From Gemmatimonadota bacterium (GTDB lineage: Bacteria > Gemmatimonadota > Gemmatimonadetes > Longimicrobiales > Gaopeijiaceae), in the NCBI GenBank assembly GCA_022826005.1, contig JAJDVT010000132.1, forward strand, positions 1 through 64,000: a stretch of 64,000 nt of DNA, in the 5' to 3' direction. The notes beneath the pieces were generated by a model. The model did not search any database, had not been told where the DNA came from, and saw nothing but the letters and a program-made list of their open reading frames with translations. Position numbers and translations under genes: made by a program. This document shows, piece after piece, positions 56,482 through 64,000 of this stretch (its first letter is position 1; each line of letters begins with the position of its first letter).

Positions 56482-57789
56482 CTACCCAACCGGCCGCTCC
56501 AATCCCCACAGCTGCACGTACTCCACCCCCAGCTCGTCCTCTACCTTTCCTACGATGTAGTCCTCGCCGATCTCGTAGATGACAAGTCCTTCAGGCGTCT
56601 CGACGAAGCCCTGAACACGGCCCTCCGGGTCGAATACGGTCCAGAGGGGAGCGGGCCTCGTCGCCGGAAGGTTGTATTCGCGGACCCAGAGGTAGCCGAG
56701 AGCATCCACTTCCAACGCACTGAACGCCGGGAACGACTCCGGCAGGGGAAAGGCGTCGTAGGTGGCATTGTTGCGCTTCAACAGGTCGGGATTGGCGGCC
56801 CAGTCGCCCTCGGGCGGATTGGCTGCGCGGTAGTCGTCCAGATCGGCCACCGTGGGGTCGGGCACGTCGTTCTCGCGCCGCACGATGCGTGCCAGCGATC
56901 CGTCCCGGCGGTAGGCCCGAAGCTCGTAGCGGTCCGTGGGCGCCACCACCGCGAACTCGCCCCACGCTGCCCACCTCAGAGTCCTCTGGAACGGCGGTTC
57001 ATACAGCCCCATCCCGGTGCCGTCCCCGAAATGGCTCTCGAAATACCAGAATATCTCGGCACCGGGATGTCGACCGAGTTCACCGAGGGGAGAACCGTCT
57101 CCCGCCAACACAAAGAAGTCCAGGCTGCTGCGGTTGATGCCCTTCTCCGGCAGCGGAGACGGCCGGTCGTCGAAGCGGCGGCTGGCTACGATCGTCCCAT
57201 CGGAGAGTACATCGCGGCACTTCCGGAGGTCCCCGCCCCGGTGCAGGTTGATTGTACGGCCGTGCCTTCCCCGGATATCCCAAACGGAAAAGACGTTGTT
57301 GATGGTCTGTCCGGTGCTGTGGCAGACGGCCAGCGAATCACCCGGCCAGCGCTCGATCCAGAACAGGTTGGTGACCAGTCCGTCGCTTCCCCAGGCACCG
57401 CCGACACCGCCGAAGTCCCCCGGGCCCTGTCCCCGCTGTCCCCACGCCTCCAGGAAGTCCCCAGTCGGGTCAAAGACCAGCAGCTGATACGAGCCCGCGT
57501 TGGCCACCACGATACGACCGTCGGGCAGCAAGAGCGCGTCGTCCACGCGGTGGAGCTGAAAGTCCTCGCTGCCCTCGACAGTCCCGATCGAGAGGGTGGG
57601 CTCGGCGCCAACCCGCCAACCGAGGCGTGAACCGGCTTCCGGGCGCGGGTTTTCGACGATGACGACGCCGGCACTGTCCTCAATCTGGAATTGCGGCACG
57701 GGCGGGGCGTCCGGCGGGGCTTCGCAGCCGATGGCCACGTGCGACAACACGATCGGGATGACTAATGGGACCATCGATGCCGGTTTCAC
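56482..57789 (-). CDS. 6-bladed beta-propeller lipoprotein (propeller 5)
   Basis: A 435-residue protein. The GTG at 57789 has GAGGAGA seven bases upstream; an ATG at 57774 is an alternative. Lipobox AIGC at about residue 22. Hallmarks are IEDSAGVVIVENPRPEAGSR, GQRGQGPGDFGGVGG and EIGEDYIVGKVEDELGVEYV near the end. The repeat of VIVEN, GPGxF and DELxVEYVQLW blocks places it with propeller 3. Function is unknown. Confidence 0.83.
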   Translation of the reverse strand: MKPASMVPLVIPIVLSHVAIGCEAPPDAPPVPQFQIEDSAGVVIVENPRPEAGSRLGWRVGAEPTLSIGTVEGSEDFQLHRVDDALLLPDGRIVVANAGSYQLLVFDPTGDFLEAWGQRGQGPGDFGGVGGAWGSDGLVTNLFWIERWPGDSLAVCHSTGQTINNVFSVWDIRGRHGRTINLHRGGDLRKCRDVLSDGTIVASRRFDDRPSPLPEKGINRSSLDFFVLAGDGSPLGELGRHPGAEIFWYFESHFGDGTGMGLYEPPFQRTLRWAAWGEFAVVAPTDRYELRAYRRDGSLARIVRRENDVPDPTVADLDDYRAANPPEGDWAANPDLLKRNNATYDAFPLPESFPAFSALEVDALGYLWVREYNLPATRPAPLWTVFDPEGRVQGFVETPEGLVIYEIGEDYIVGKVEDELGVEYVQLWGLERPVG

Positions 57790-57977
57790 AGAGCGTCTCC
57801 TCGAATGGCGGTGCGGGTCACCGATGTGATCCTCCTTTGAGGGACACTCCGTCGCAAGCGATGGTTGCCCCGGCCGGGGATTAGACAACCATCAGTCCCC
57901 ATCATGTGTCTTCGGGTTGAGACCGGCCACAAGGCGGCGGCAGACCCGCCTGGAAGTCGCGCCCCGGAGGAACGGCA

Positions 57978-59147
57978 ATGACGCCATCGCAACCGCCCCT
58001 CTCCATGGTCACCGCGTCCGTGCTCGGCGCGCTCACCCTCGCCCTCGCCCTCGCCTCCCTCCTCCCCACCACCACCCTCGCCCAGGAAGTCACCGTCCTC
58101 ACGGAAGATCTCTGCGCCGCGTGCTCCATCGAGACCACCCCCGACGCGCTCCTCGGCGCGGACGGCGAGTCCGTGATCGGGATCGCATGGGACATCCAGC
58201 GCCTCACCGACGGCCGCTTCACGATGGCCTTCCAGGACGTGATCACCGAGTTCACCATCTTCTCGGCGGACGGTTCGCAGTTCCGGCGGGTCGGACGTGA
58301 GGGTGAAGGGCCGGGGGAATACAGATTCGTGTTCTGGGTCAGGGAGCACGCCAACCTGCTCCACGTCTTCGACTGGAAGCGAAGGCAGATCACCGTGCTG
58401 GACGACGGCCTCGAGGCAATCCGGACCCTGCCGGTGCGATGCCTGGACTGCAACGGCGTCGACATGGCCATCCTGCCCGACGGCGCTGTTGCGCTCAACT
58501 ACTTCCTCGCAGCGGCCGACGCCGAACAACCGGCCGACGCGAACGAGGGATTCGCGGTCCACATTATCGAAGCGAACGGCGAGCCGCGGCTGTCGCTCGA
58601 CGGCATCCCCATGAAGGACCGCTTCGACCCGGTCGAGGACGCGGACCGACACCTGCAGGTCGCGCGGGACGGATTCCTGCTGGTCGCGCACCGCAGACGG
58701 TACCGGATCGACCGCCGGGATCCGGCGACGGGCGAGCTGCTGCAGACGTTCGTGCGCGAGGCGGACTGGATCAGGGACTCCGGGGGCAATCGGGAACCGC
58801 CTTCACCCGACCGACCACCGGCGACGACCATCACCGCAATGCACATGGACGAGGCGGAGCGGCTCTGGCTCAACGTCAGCCGGTCGGCGCCGGACTGGCG
58901 GGACCGAGTGCAGAGCACGGGACCCGGCGCTCATCCCGAGGAAGGGCGATACCGCTACGGGCCCGGCTCGACCGAACGTGTCATGGAGGTGGTGGACCTC
59001 GAATCGGGCCGCGTCCTGGTGTCACAGGTGCTCGACTTGGAAGAGCTGGGCTGGTGGTTCTTCTTCACCCCGGGCTGGCTGGCGTCCTACAGCGAAGATG
59101 GGTACCCGCAGTACCGGATGTGGCGGATGCGGCTGGTGGGGCTGTAA
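57978..59147 (+). CDS. 6-bladed beta-propeller exported protein (propeller 6)
   Basis: A 389-residue protein with GGAGGAAC before the ATG and a signal peptide ending TTTLAQ. Features are WDIQRLTDGRFTMAFQD, GREGEGPGEYRFVFW and LHVFDWKRRQITVLDDG. Four cysteines lie in two CxxC pairs (LCAACSIE and RCLDCNG), unusual among its neighbours and suggesting a disulfide or metal link. Divergent from propeller 5. Confidence 0.83.
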   Translation: MTPSQPPLSMVTASVLGALTLALALASLLPTTTLAQEVTVLTEDLCAACSIETTPDALLGADGESVIGIAWDIQRLTDGRFTMAFQDVITEFTIFSADGSQFRRVGREGEGPGEYRFVFWVREHANLLHVFDWKRRQITVLDDGLEAIRTLPVRCLDCNGVDMAILPDGAVALNYFLAAADAEQPADANEGFAVHIIEANGEPRLSLDGIPMKDRFDPVEDADRHLQVARDGFLLVAHRRRYRIDRRDPATGELLQTFVREADWIRDSGGNREPPSPDRPPATTITAMHMDEAERLWLNVSRSAPDWRDRVQSTGPGAHPEEGRYRYGPGSTERVMEVVDLESGRVLVSQVLDLEELGWWFFFTPGWLASYSEDGYPQYRMWRMRLVGL

Positions 59148-59169
59148 CCCGGCCGAGCGAAGCACGACG

Positions 59170-59330
59170 CGGCGGATGGCGCGCCGCATGCTCAACTACA
59201 CCATGAGGATCCTCGACGGCCTCGGCGACGATGAACTCGGGCCCGGCGGCACGTACCCGCCCGTCATCCCCGTCGTCATCTACAACGGCAAGCAGCGCTG
59301 GAACGCGCCCACGGGCGTTGGTGCGGGGTC
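59170..59330 (+). pseudogene. Remnant of an Rpn/PD-(D/E)XK putative transposase-nuclease
   Basis: The phrase MARRMLNYTMRILDGLGDDE followed by PPVIPVVIYNGKQRWNAPTGV matches the conserved middle of Rpn-family recombination-promoting nucleases. Sequence before and after has no family resemblance, so the 5' part, including the nuclease core, and the 3' part are gone. It starts about 20 bases after propeller 6. Confidence 0.6.
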
Positions 59331-59564
59331 TGGCCGCGTGCCGGTCTGGTCCCGGCGTTGCCCAGGGGCCCGCCCCACTGCCGGAACAGCTCTCCGACGC
59401 GGATCGTATTGCCGCAGTCCCCACCGGCGTCGTCGAGTGTGAGACGGCGGACGAGTTCATCGCACCTGCTCAGGAGGTTCAGCGCGCCCCGTCCGGAGGC
59501 CGGTCCACATAGGGCACGTCGAGGTCGTCAGGATTGGCTTGGTCTCCCGGCGGCGGCGTCCACC

Positions 59565-60749
59565 CTACCCGACATCGTCCACCGACGGCAACATCCCCGC
59601 GCACGGCTCCCCGCTGATCCGGCGCAGCGGGTGGAGGGATATCCGGTCGGCGGCGGTGGAAACGGCGATGGGCGCTTCCGCCCCGGCAGGCAGTTCAAAG
59701 CCCGCAGGCAACGTGGTTTCGTAGACAGAGTAGTTGAAGACGAGGGCGCTGTCCTGGTAGACGTGCAGGGCGTCATAGAGCCGGGATGGCTCAGGCTTGC
59801 GCACCACCGCATAGCAGCCGGTTTCGGGATCGACGATGGCGCCCGGCACCTCCTGGTCGCGGCCGAGCAGCACGAGGTTGCCCTGGCCGTCCAGGGTGGG
59901 CGTCAGTGACCGGCTCCAGTCTGTGCAGGAAGCTTCCACGGCTGCCGTGTGCCCCACGTCAACCATCGCCCTGCAATCGTCTCCCCGGTCTGCGAATTCG
60001 GTCGGAACCGCCAGCTTCGCCATTTCGCCGTTGCGGTGGTACACAGTCACCGAATCGGGGCCCTCCGAATAGCTCGTTACGACGTACGACGCGTCGTCCG
60101 TGCAGGCGATCCGGGGAGGGGAGACGAATGATGACTGGCTACCCCCTCTCGATCTGTCGATGCCCGTTGCCCAGAGACCGTCCTGTGGTGTCGAGCCGAA
60201 AATCGCATTGCCGTCCACGACGCCGGGGCCAACGCTTTCATCCGTGCCGTCGGACCCACGCCGGATCACGCCGCCGTAGGCCGGTATGGTTGGCTGCCCG
60301 TCGAACTCGCACACGTCCACAATCATCTCCGCCCGCGGACGCCAATTGCTGACGTACTGCCCGACCGGGTCGAACTCGAGGACCCGTACGTAGCCGGACA
60401 CATAGAGCCTCCCGTCACGGCCAAGCGTCATGCCGGACATCCCGCGCTCGAGTTCTCGGGGGCCGCCTCCCGTCGGAGTCGGGGTCGTCCGGATCCACTC
60501 GCCCGTTTCGAGGGAAAAGACCATCACGCCTTCGGGCTCCTCGTCGTCGTTGGCGTACAGGAGGCCCCGCGTCCGATCCAGAGGCATGTCTCCGATGGTG
60601 CGTATGGCGCGCCATTCGTCGTCCAGGATGACCCGCCCGACCGCGGTGTCGATCTCGAGGATTTGCTGGGCGCCTCCGGCCGCAGGGGCGCCGAACGCCG
60701 CCGCAATGGAATACAGGATCGTGGCTCCGTAGCCGTGCAGCCTCTTCAT
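59565..60749 (-). CDS. Exported beta-propeller-like protein (propeller 7, diverged)
   Basis: A 394-residue protein; the ATG at 60749 has GAGAGG upstream and a good signal peptide (ATILYSIAAAFGAPAAGGAQQ). An ATG at 60773 overlaps the stop of the vapBC remnant. Repeats such as EGVMVFSLETGEWIRT, LYVSGYVRVLEFDPVGQYVSN and LDGQGNLVLLGRDQEVPG support a propeller. The hallmark block is diverged (TGGGPRELERGMSG). Several cysteines (VCEF, IACTDD, DDCRAM, ASCTDW, TGCYA, EPCAG) suggest disulfides. Confidence 0.72.
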   Translation of the reverse strand: MKRLHGYGATILYSIAAAFGAPAAGGAQQILEIDTAVGRVILDDEWRAIRTIGDMPLDRTRGLLYANDDEEPEGVMVFSLETGEWIRTTPTPTGGGPRELERGMSGMTLGRDGRLYVSGYVRVLEFDPVGQYVSNWRPRAEMIVDVCEFDGQPTIPAYGGVIRRGSDGTDESVGPGVVDGNAIFGSTPQDGLWATGIDRSRGGSQSSFVSPPRIACTDDASYVVTSYSEGPDSVTVYHRNGEMAKLAVPTEFADRGDDCRAMVDVGHTAAVEASCTDWSRSLTPTLDGQGNLVLLGRDQEVPGAIVDPETGCYAVVRKPEPSRLYDALHVYQDSALVFNYSVYETTLPAGFELPAGAEAPIAVSTAADRISLHPLRRISGEPCAGMLPSVDDVG

Positions 60750-60769
60750 CGCCCGCCTCTCGTTTCCGC

Positions 60770-61101
60770 TCATGGTGCGTCTCCCGGCGCATGGATGCGT
60801 TCGCACTCCACCCCCTCCAGCCCTTCGAAGTCCCCGTCCTGCGACCAAAGCGTCGCCTTTTCCGCACGGGCGGTCGCCAGAATGATCGAATCGGCCATCG
60901 GCAACCCTTTCGACGCGCTCAACTCCGCCGCGGCAACGGCCAGGTCCGCATCCAGATCAACCACCCGCCCCAGCGGGATCAGCTCCACGCGTCCATTGAA
61001 GGGCAGCGCCTGCATCTTCTGGCCCGGCTTCAGCTCCAGCCGCTCCCGCACATCCCGCGGGATCACGACCTGATACCGGGCGGAAATCTGACGATGGTCA
61101 T
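60770..61101 (-). pseudogene. Collapsed vapBC locus: AbrB-type antitoxin fused to half a PIN toxin
   Basis: The first half is an AbrB/SpoVT-type antitoxin core (ISARYQVVIPRDVRERLELK, then PGQKMQALPFNGRVELIPLG). It is followed directly by the C-terminal half of a PIN-domain toxin (AELSASKGLPMADSIILATA, SQDGDFEGLEGVE). The antitoxin tail and the toxin's first half, with its first catalytic Asp, are missing. The natural ATG at 61101 (AGGGGG upstream) is one base out of frame with the antitoxin: ATGACCATCGTC is followed by AGATTTCC instead of a 3n-spaced junction. The locus is probably dead. Confidence 0.75.
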
Positions 61102-61155
61102 TGGGTGTCCCCCTTGGCGCAAGACGAAAGTGCGTTTGAACGGTAAACAGTAAGA

Positions 61156-61195
61156 CGGTATTCGTATCAAACGTGAGATCGCAAGACGAATACCG
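61156..61195. promoter_or_regulatory. Inverted repeat upstream of the vapBC remnant
   Basis: CGGTATTCGT (61156-61165) and ACGAATACCG (61186-61195) are perfect 10-base inverted arms 20 bases apart, in an AT-richer stretch. The spacing suits two operator half-sites for an AbrB-type antitoxin complex. It lies 55-95 bases ahead of the original antitoxin start. The role is inferred. Confidence 0.5.
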
Positions 61196-61329
61196 GAATT
61201 GCAACCGTTTCAATCGTGGAATCCCAACGCGTACGACAGCGGAATCGCAATCGCGCTGGCTGGGCCCGAGGCACGCATTGGGCCGGCGCCCGTTTCCGTG
61301 GGCTTCCGGAGTCCGATGCTGGCGCCGCT

Positions 61330-61356
61330 CGAATGCCGTGGGGGTCTTGTCCGGCC
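61330..61356 (-). repeat. Post-stop element at the end of the outer-membrane protein gene
   Basis: In the sense of the gene ending here the sequence right after TAG reads GGCCGGACAAGACCCCCACG then GCATTCGA. It matches the unit at 23360-23392 (GGCCCGTGGACAAGGCTCCC then GCGGCATTCGA) except for a short gap in the GTGG core and three substitutions. Confidence 0.65.
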
Positions 61357-62654
61357 TAGAACCGCGGCCGGATCCGGTTGTTCACGACGTTGTTGTAGAT
61401 CGAGCCGAACTGGTAGCTGAAGCCGATCTCGGTGCCGTAGTCGAAGTCGGTCGGGCGGCGCTGGAGCCGGAGCAGCGCCTCCTCGTCGGTGGCGCCGCGC
61501 GCGGAGAGGAAGATCTGGTCGTTCACCCAGGACGCGTTGCCCGAGATGTTGACCGTGAAGCCGCGCACGATCCGGATCGAGGCGCCGCCCCAGATGGAGA
61601 ACCGGCGCAGGTCGGTGTCGTGCAGGTAGAGCGAACCGCTCGCGCCTGCGCCGAGGCTGCCCCAGGTCTGCCTCTGGTCGAGCCGCAGCTCCATCGACTC
61701 CACCCAGCGCGACTCCCGCGTGACGTCGTAGATGGTGCGCTCCGTGTACTCGTTGTAGATCCTCGCCATGCTGTACCGGAAGGTGAAGGAGCGGCGAGTC
61801 GCCTCTTCGTACGGGAAGACGCTGAACTCGAGGGTCGGGGTCGCCGCGAAGCGCCTGTTCAGGTTGTAGGTGAGAAAGCGTCCCGCGGATCCCATGAGGC
61901 CTACCGACCAGTGCTCGGCCAAGGAGTAGACCAGCCGGGTGTCCACGTTCCAGCGGGTGCGGTTATCCCGGAACTCCCCTTCGGAAAGATCGATCCGCAG
62001 GCGGTTGTGGGCCATCCCCCCGGAGATGCTGAACTTCCAGATGGGCGCGGTGCGCCAGGCCGAGAATCGGCCCTCGATTTCGGTGTTGGAACGAGACGAC
62101 TCCCCGTCGATGCCGGCGCCGCCGTTGAGGCGGAACACCCAGAGGTTCCACGGGTCGTCCACCTCGTCCGCCGACACGATGCCCTCGACCTGCTGCTCGG
62201 GCTGCCCGGTCGCAAGCGGGACGACCGACGCTAGTCCCCGGTAGCCGGACTGATTCGCGAACACCGCCAACCCCAGGGCCAGCGTGTTAGCGACGCCGTC
62301 CAGAACCTCCCGGTCGGTGTCGGTCGGGAGCGACTGGTAGGTCTGCTGGTCCGTGTAAGGGGACTCGTCGTCGGTCCCCATGAAGTCCATCAGGTATTCC
62401 CTGCCGCCCGCCCCCGTTCCCTGGCTCGTCATGATGACGTGGACATCGGCGACATTCCTGTCGTTGACCCAGTTCACCCAGGCGATCTCGGTGCGGTAGT
62501 ACTGGCGGTCGCAACGCGGCCCGTTGCAGTCGAAAAAGACGTTGGGGCGGGATTGCTGGGCCCGGAGCGGTTCGGCAGTCCAGCCGGCCAGCGCGGCGGC
62601 GGCGGTGGCAGCCACGACTGCGCCCAGGAGGCCGTGGGCAAGCGCCTCACGCAT
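61356..62654 (-). CDS. Exported, probable outer-membrane beta-barrel protein of unknown function
   Basis: A 432-residue protein; the ATG at 62654 has GAGG upstream and a signal peptide (GLLGAVVAATAAAALAGW, cleavage near LRAQQ). The mature N-terminal part (VFFDCNGPRCDRQYYRTEIA, VADVHVIMTSQGTG) has two cysteines and resembles a small soluble domain. The rest has alternating aromatic strands (FSISGGMAHNRLRIDLSEG, WSVGLMGSAGRFLTYNLNRRF) and ends in Phe, as outer-membrane barrels do. No family is recognised. Confidence 0.75.
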   Translation of the reverse strand: MREALAHGLLGAVVAATAAAALAGWTAEPLRAQQSRPNVFFDCNGPRCDRQYYRTEIAWVNWVNDRNVADVHVIMTSQGTGAGGREYLMDFMGTDDESPYTDQQTYQSLPTDTDREVLDGVANTLALGLAVFANQSGYRGLASVVPLATGQPEQQVEGIVSADEVDDPWNLWVFRLNGGAGIDGESSRSNTEIEGRFSAWRTAPIWKFSISGGMAHNRLRIDLSEGEFRDNRTRWNVDTRLVYSLAEHWSVGLMGSAGRFLTYNLNRRFAATPTLEFSVFPYEEATRRSFTFRYSMARIYNEYTERTIYDVTRESRWVESMELRLDQRQTWGSLGAGASGSLYLHDTDLRRFSIWGGASIRIVRGFTVNISGNASWVNDQIFLSARGATDEEALLRLQRRPTDFDYGTEIGFSYQFGSIYNNVVNNRIRPRF

Positions 62655-62728
62655 GATCCTCGTGACCGCGTTGCCGTCCGCCCGGTGTCCGCGCACCCTC
62701 GCCGGTCCGCTCAAGCCTGTCCTGCGGA

Positions 62729-63142
62729 TCACTCCGGTCCACCCTTCCCGTAGATTCCCACCCTCAGCGGCGGATCCACCCACCAGTGGAAATGAAATCG
62801 ATTCTCGCCGTCGACAATGACCGCCTCGCGCCGCTCGCGCGTCTTCGGCCAGTCGCTGCGGCCGTTCTTGACGACCAGGAGCTGTCCGGACTTGAGCCGG
62901 GAGGCCCAGTCGCGGAGGCCGCTCTCGAGATCGGCCAGCAGGGTTCGCTCCGCGTCGCGCTGCACTTCGGCGTTTGCTTCCGCGACCAGGTCGCCGGCTT
63001 CCAGCTCCCGATAACCTTCGTCCAGCTCGGCGGCGGCGATCGAGAAGGCGCGGTCGCGCTGGAAGCCGATTTCGGTCATCGCGGTCGGATTGAAGTTGGG
63101 CTGAACGCTGTGGTACCACTTCCCGTATCGCCTGACAATCAT
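62729..63142 (-). CDS. Conserved hypothetical protein coupled to a DEAD-box helicase gene
   Basis: A 137-residue soluble protein, beginning MIVRRYGKWYHSVQPNFNPT. A central helical stretch (RAFSIAAAELDEGYRELEAG) and a strand-rich C-terminus (EAVIVDGENRFHFHWWVDPP) are evident. The ATG overlaps the helicase stop (ATGA). No motif suggests a function. Confidence 0.65.
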   Translation of the reverse strand: MIVRRYGKWYHSVQPNFNPTAMTEIGFQRDRAFSIAAAELDEGYRELEAGDLVAEANAEVQRDAERTLLADLESGLRDWASRLKSGQLLVVKNGRSDWPKTRERREAVIVDGENRFHFHWWVDPPLRVGIYGKGGPE

Positions 63143-64000
63143 TTCGCCGGTTCCTCCGTGGCGTGATCGAGCAGGGCGGCCAGTTCCTCCGGGTCGAGGC
63201 GCTCCCCGGCCTTGCTGCCCATCCCGCGCCGTCCCGTCCGCGAACGCTTACGCGAGGTGTCCTGACGGTCCATCGCCACGCTCCCCGCGAAGTCGAAGTC
63301 GGGGTGGTGGATCTTCTCCAGCCTGCGGTCCAGCTCGTACTCCAGGGTGCGGAAGGCGCCCAGGTCGGCGGAGGTGACGAAGGTGACCGCCTCGCCGGTG
63401 GCGCCGGCCCGGGCGGTGCGCCCCACACGGTGGACATAGTCGCCCGGATCGAGCGGAACGTCGTAGTTGACCACGTGCGAGATCCCCTCGATGTCGAGGC
63501 CGCGCTGGGCGATGTCGGTGGCGACCAGCACCCGGACCTTGCCCTCGGTGAAGCGCTCCATCGCGCGGGAGCGGTGGCGCATGTGCCGGTCCCCGTGGAT
63601 CACGTCGCAGCTGATGCGCGCGCGGTCCAGCCGCGACTTGAGCACGTCCGCGCCCACCTTGGTGCGCGTGAAGACGAGCACCTGGTCCCAGCCGGGCTGG
63701 TCCAGGAGGTGGACGAGGAGGTCGGGCTTGCGGTCGGGGCGCACCGAGTAGGCGGTCTCGACGATTCCGTGCGCGGTGGTGCCCGAGGGCGACGCCTCGA
63801 CCCACGCCGGGTCGCGGGTCATGCGCAGCGCCAGGGCGTGAACCGCATTGGGCATCGTCGCCGAGAAGAGGAGTGTCTGGGGACGCTTCCCCAAGCCCCT
63901 CACCACCGCCTCGATCTGGGGACGGAAGCCCATGTCCAGCATCCGGTCGGCCTCGTCGAGGATGAGCAGGCGGACGCCCTTGAGGCGGGCCTTGCCGCGG
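63139..64000 (-). CDS. DEAD-box RNA helicase (5' part beyond the window)
   Basis: The last 287 or so residues of an ATP-dependent RNA helicase. Motif II is at the window edge (LILDEADRMLDMGF), then motif III LLFSATMP, motif IV LVFTRTK, motif V ATDIAQRGLDIEGI and motif VI YVHRVGRTARAG. A basic Arg/Lys/Ser tail (DRQDTSRKRSRTGRRGMG) ends in an acidic helix. The RhlE type is likely from these motifs. The start lies outside the window. Confidence 0.95.
   Translation of the reverse strand, partial: RGKARLKGVRLLILDEADRMLDMGFRPQIEAVVRGLGKRPQTLLFSATMPNAVHALALRMTRDPAWVEASPSGTTAHGIVETAYSVRPDRKPDLLVHLLDQPGWDQVLVFTRTKVGADVLKSRLDRARISCDVIHGDRHMRHRSRAMERFTEGKVRVLVATDIAQRGLDIEGISHVVNYDVPLDPGDYVHRVGRTARAGATGEAVTFVTSADLGAFRTLEYELDRRLEKIHHPDFDFAGSVAMDRQDTSRKRSRTGRRGMGSKAGERLDPEELAALLDHATEEPAK

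Overview
This is a GC-rich, gene-dense bacterial chromosome segment with many GTG and TTG starts and frequent 4-base ATGA/GTGA gene overlaps. A SusC/SusD pair, a PorX-type response regulator, lipid A-type envelope genes and a dense set of 6-bladed beta-propeller lipoproteins point to a diderm of the Gemmatimonadota or a close relative in the Bacteroidota/FCB group. This is inferred from gene content; no rRNA gene is present to confirm it.

Layout. 1-1.4 kb: tyrosine recombinase beside the 5' tip of a transposase-like gene. 1.6-6.0 kb: susD-susC on the minus strand. 6.2-9.6 kb: recF-dciA-gyrB. 9.7-11.4 kb: enoyl-CoA hydratase, then ssb and infA on the plus strand. 11.4-14.2 kb: small genes and a two-gene module of unknown function around an AT-rich gap. 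14.5-19.7 kb: rpsU, 3-hydroxyacyl-CoA dehydrogenase, a membrane protein, thiolase and a LeuB-like dehydrogenase; with the hydratase these could form a beta-oxidation or butanoyl-CoA set. 19.8-21.9 kb: Tat-exported asparaginase-like Ntn hydrolase and small proteins.

21.9-29.6 kb is one minus-strand envelope block: TonB-like protein, PorX, MsbA-like exporter, LpxL-like acyltransferase, glycosyltransferase, DUF3108 protein and an ICMT-like methyltransferase. 29.8-32.7 kb (plus) holds a degenerate SDR coupled to heme O synthase and a DmpA-type peptidase. 32.7-39.7 kb holds a D-aminoacylase, an AAA/DUF4143 ATPase, a GGT-family hydrolase, an outer-membrane protein and a DUF3179 lipoprotein. 39.7-47.2 kb holds a frameshifted ABC-class ATPase, an MntR-like regulator, a TonB receptor/DUF4249 pair and a PLP enzyme.

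47.3-60.8 kb is dominated by six largely intact beta-propeller proteins and a seventh with a disrupted 3' end, plus degraded remnants, interrupted by an S9 peptidase and a GPP34 protein. It ends in a collapsed vapBC locus and an Rpn-nuclease remnant, so this stretch looks like an expanding and decaying paralogue array. 61.3-64.0 kb: outer-membrane protein, conserved hypothetical and a DEAD-box helicase cut by the window end.

The most unusual signal is a family of roughly 30-50-base elements carrying a GTCCGTGGA core. They sit at or just after stop codons of six unrelated genes, always in the same orientation relative to the upstream gene. One intergenic gap carries four tandem copies, and one convergent gene pair carries two facing copies that form a 13-base inverted repeat.
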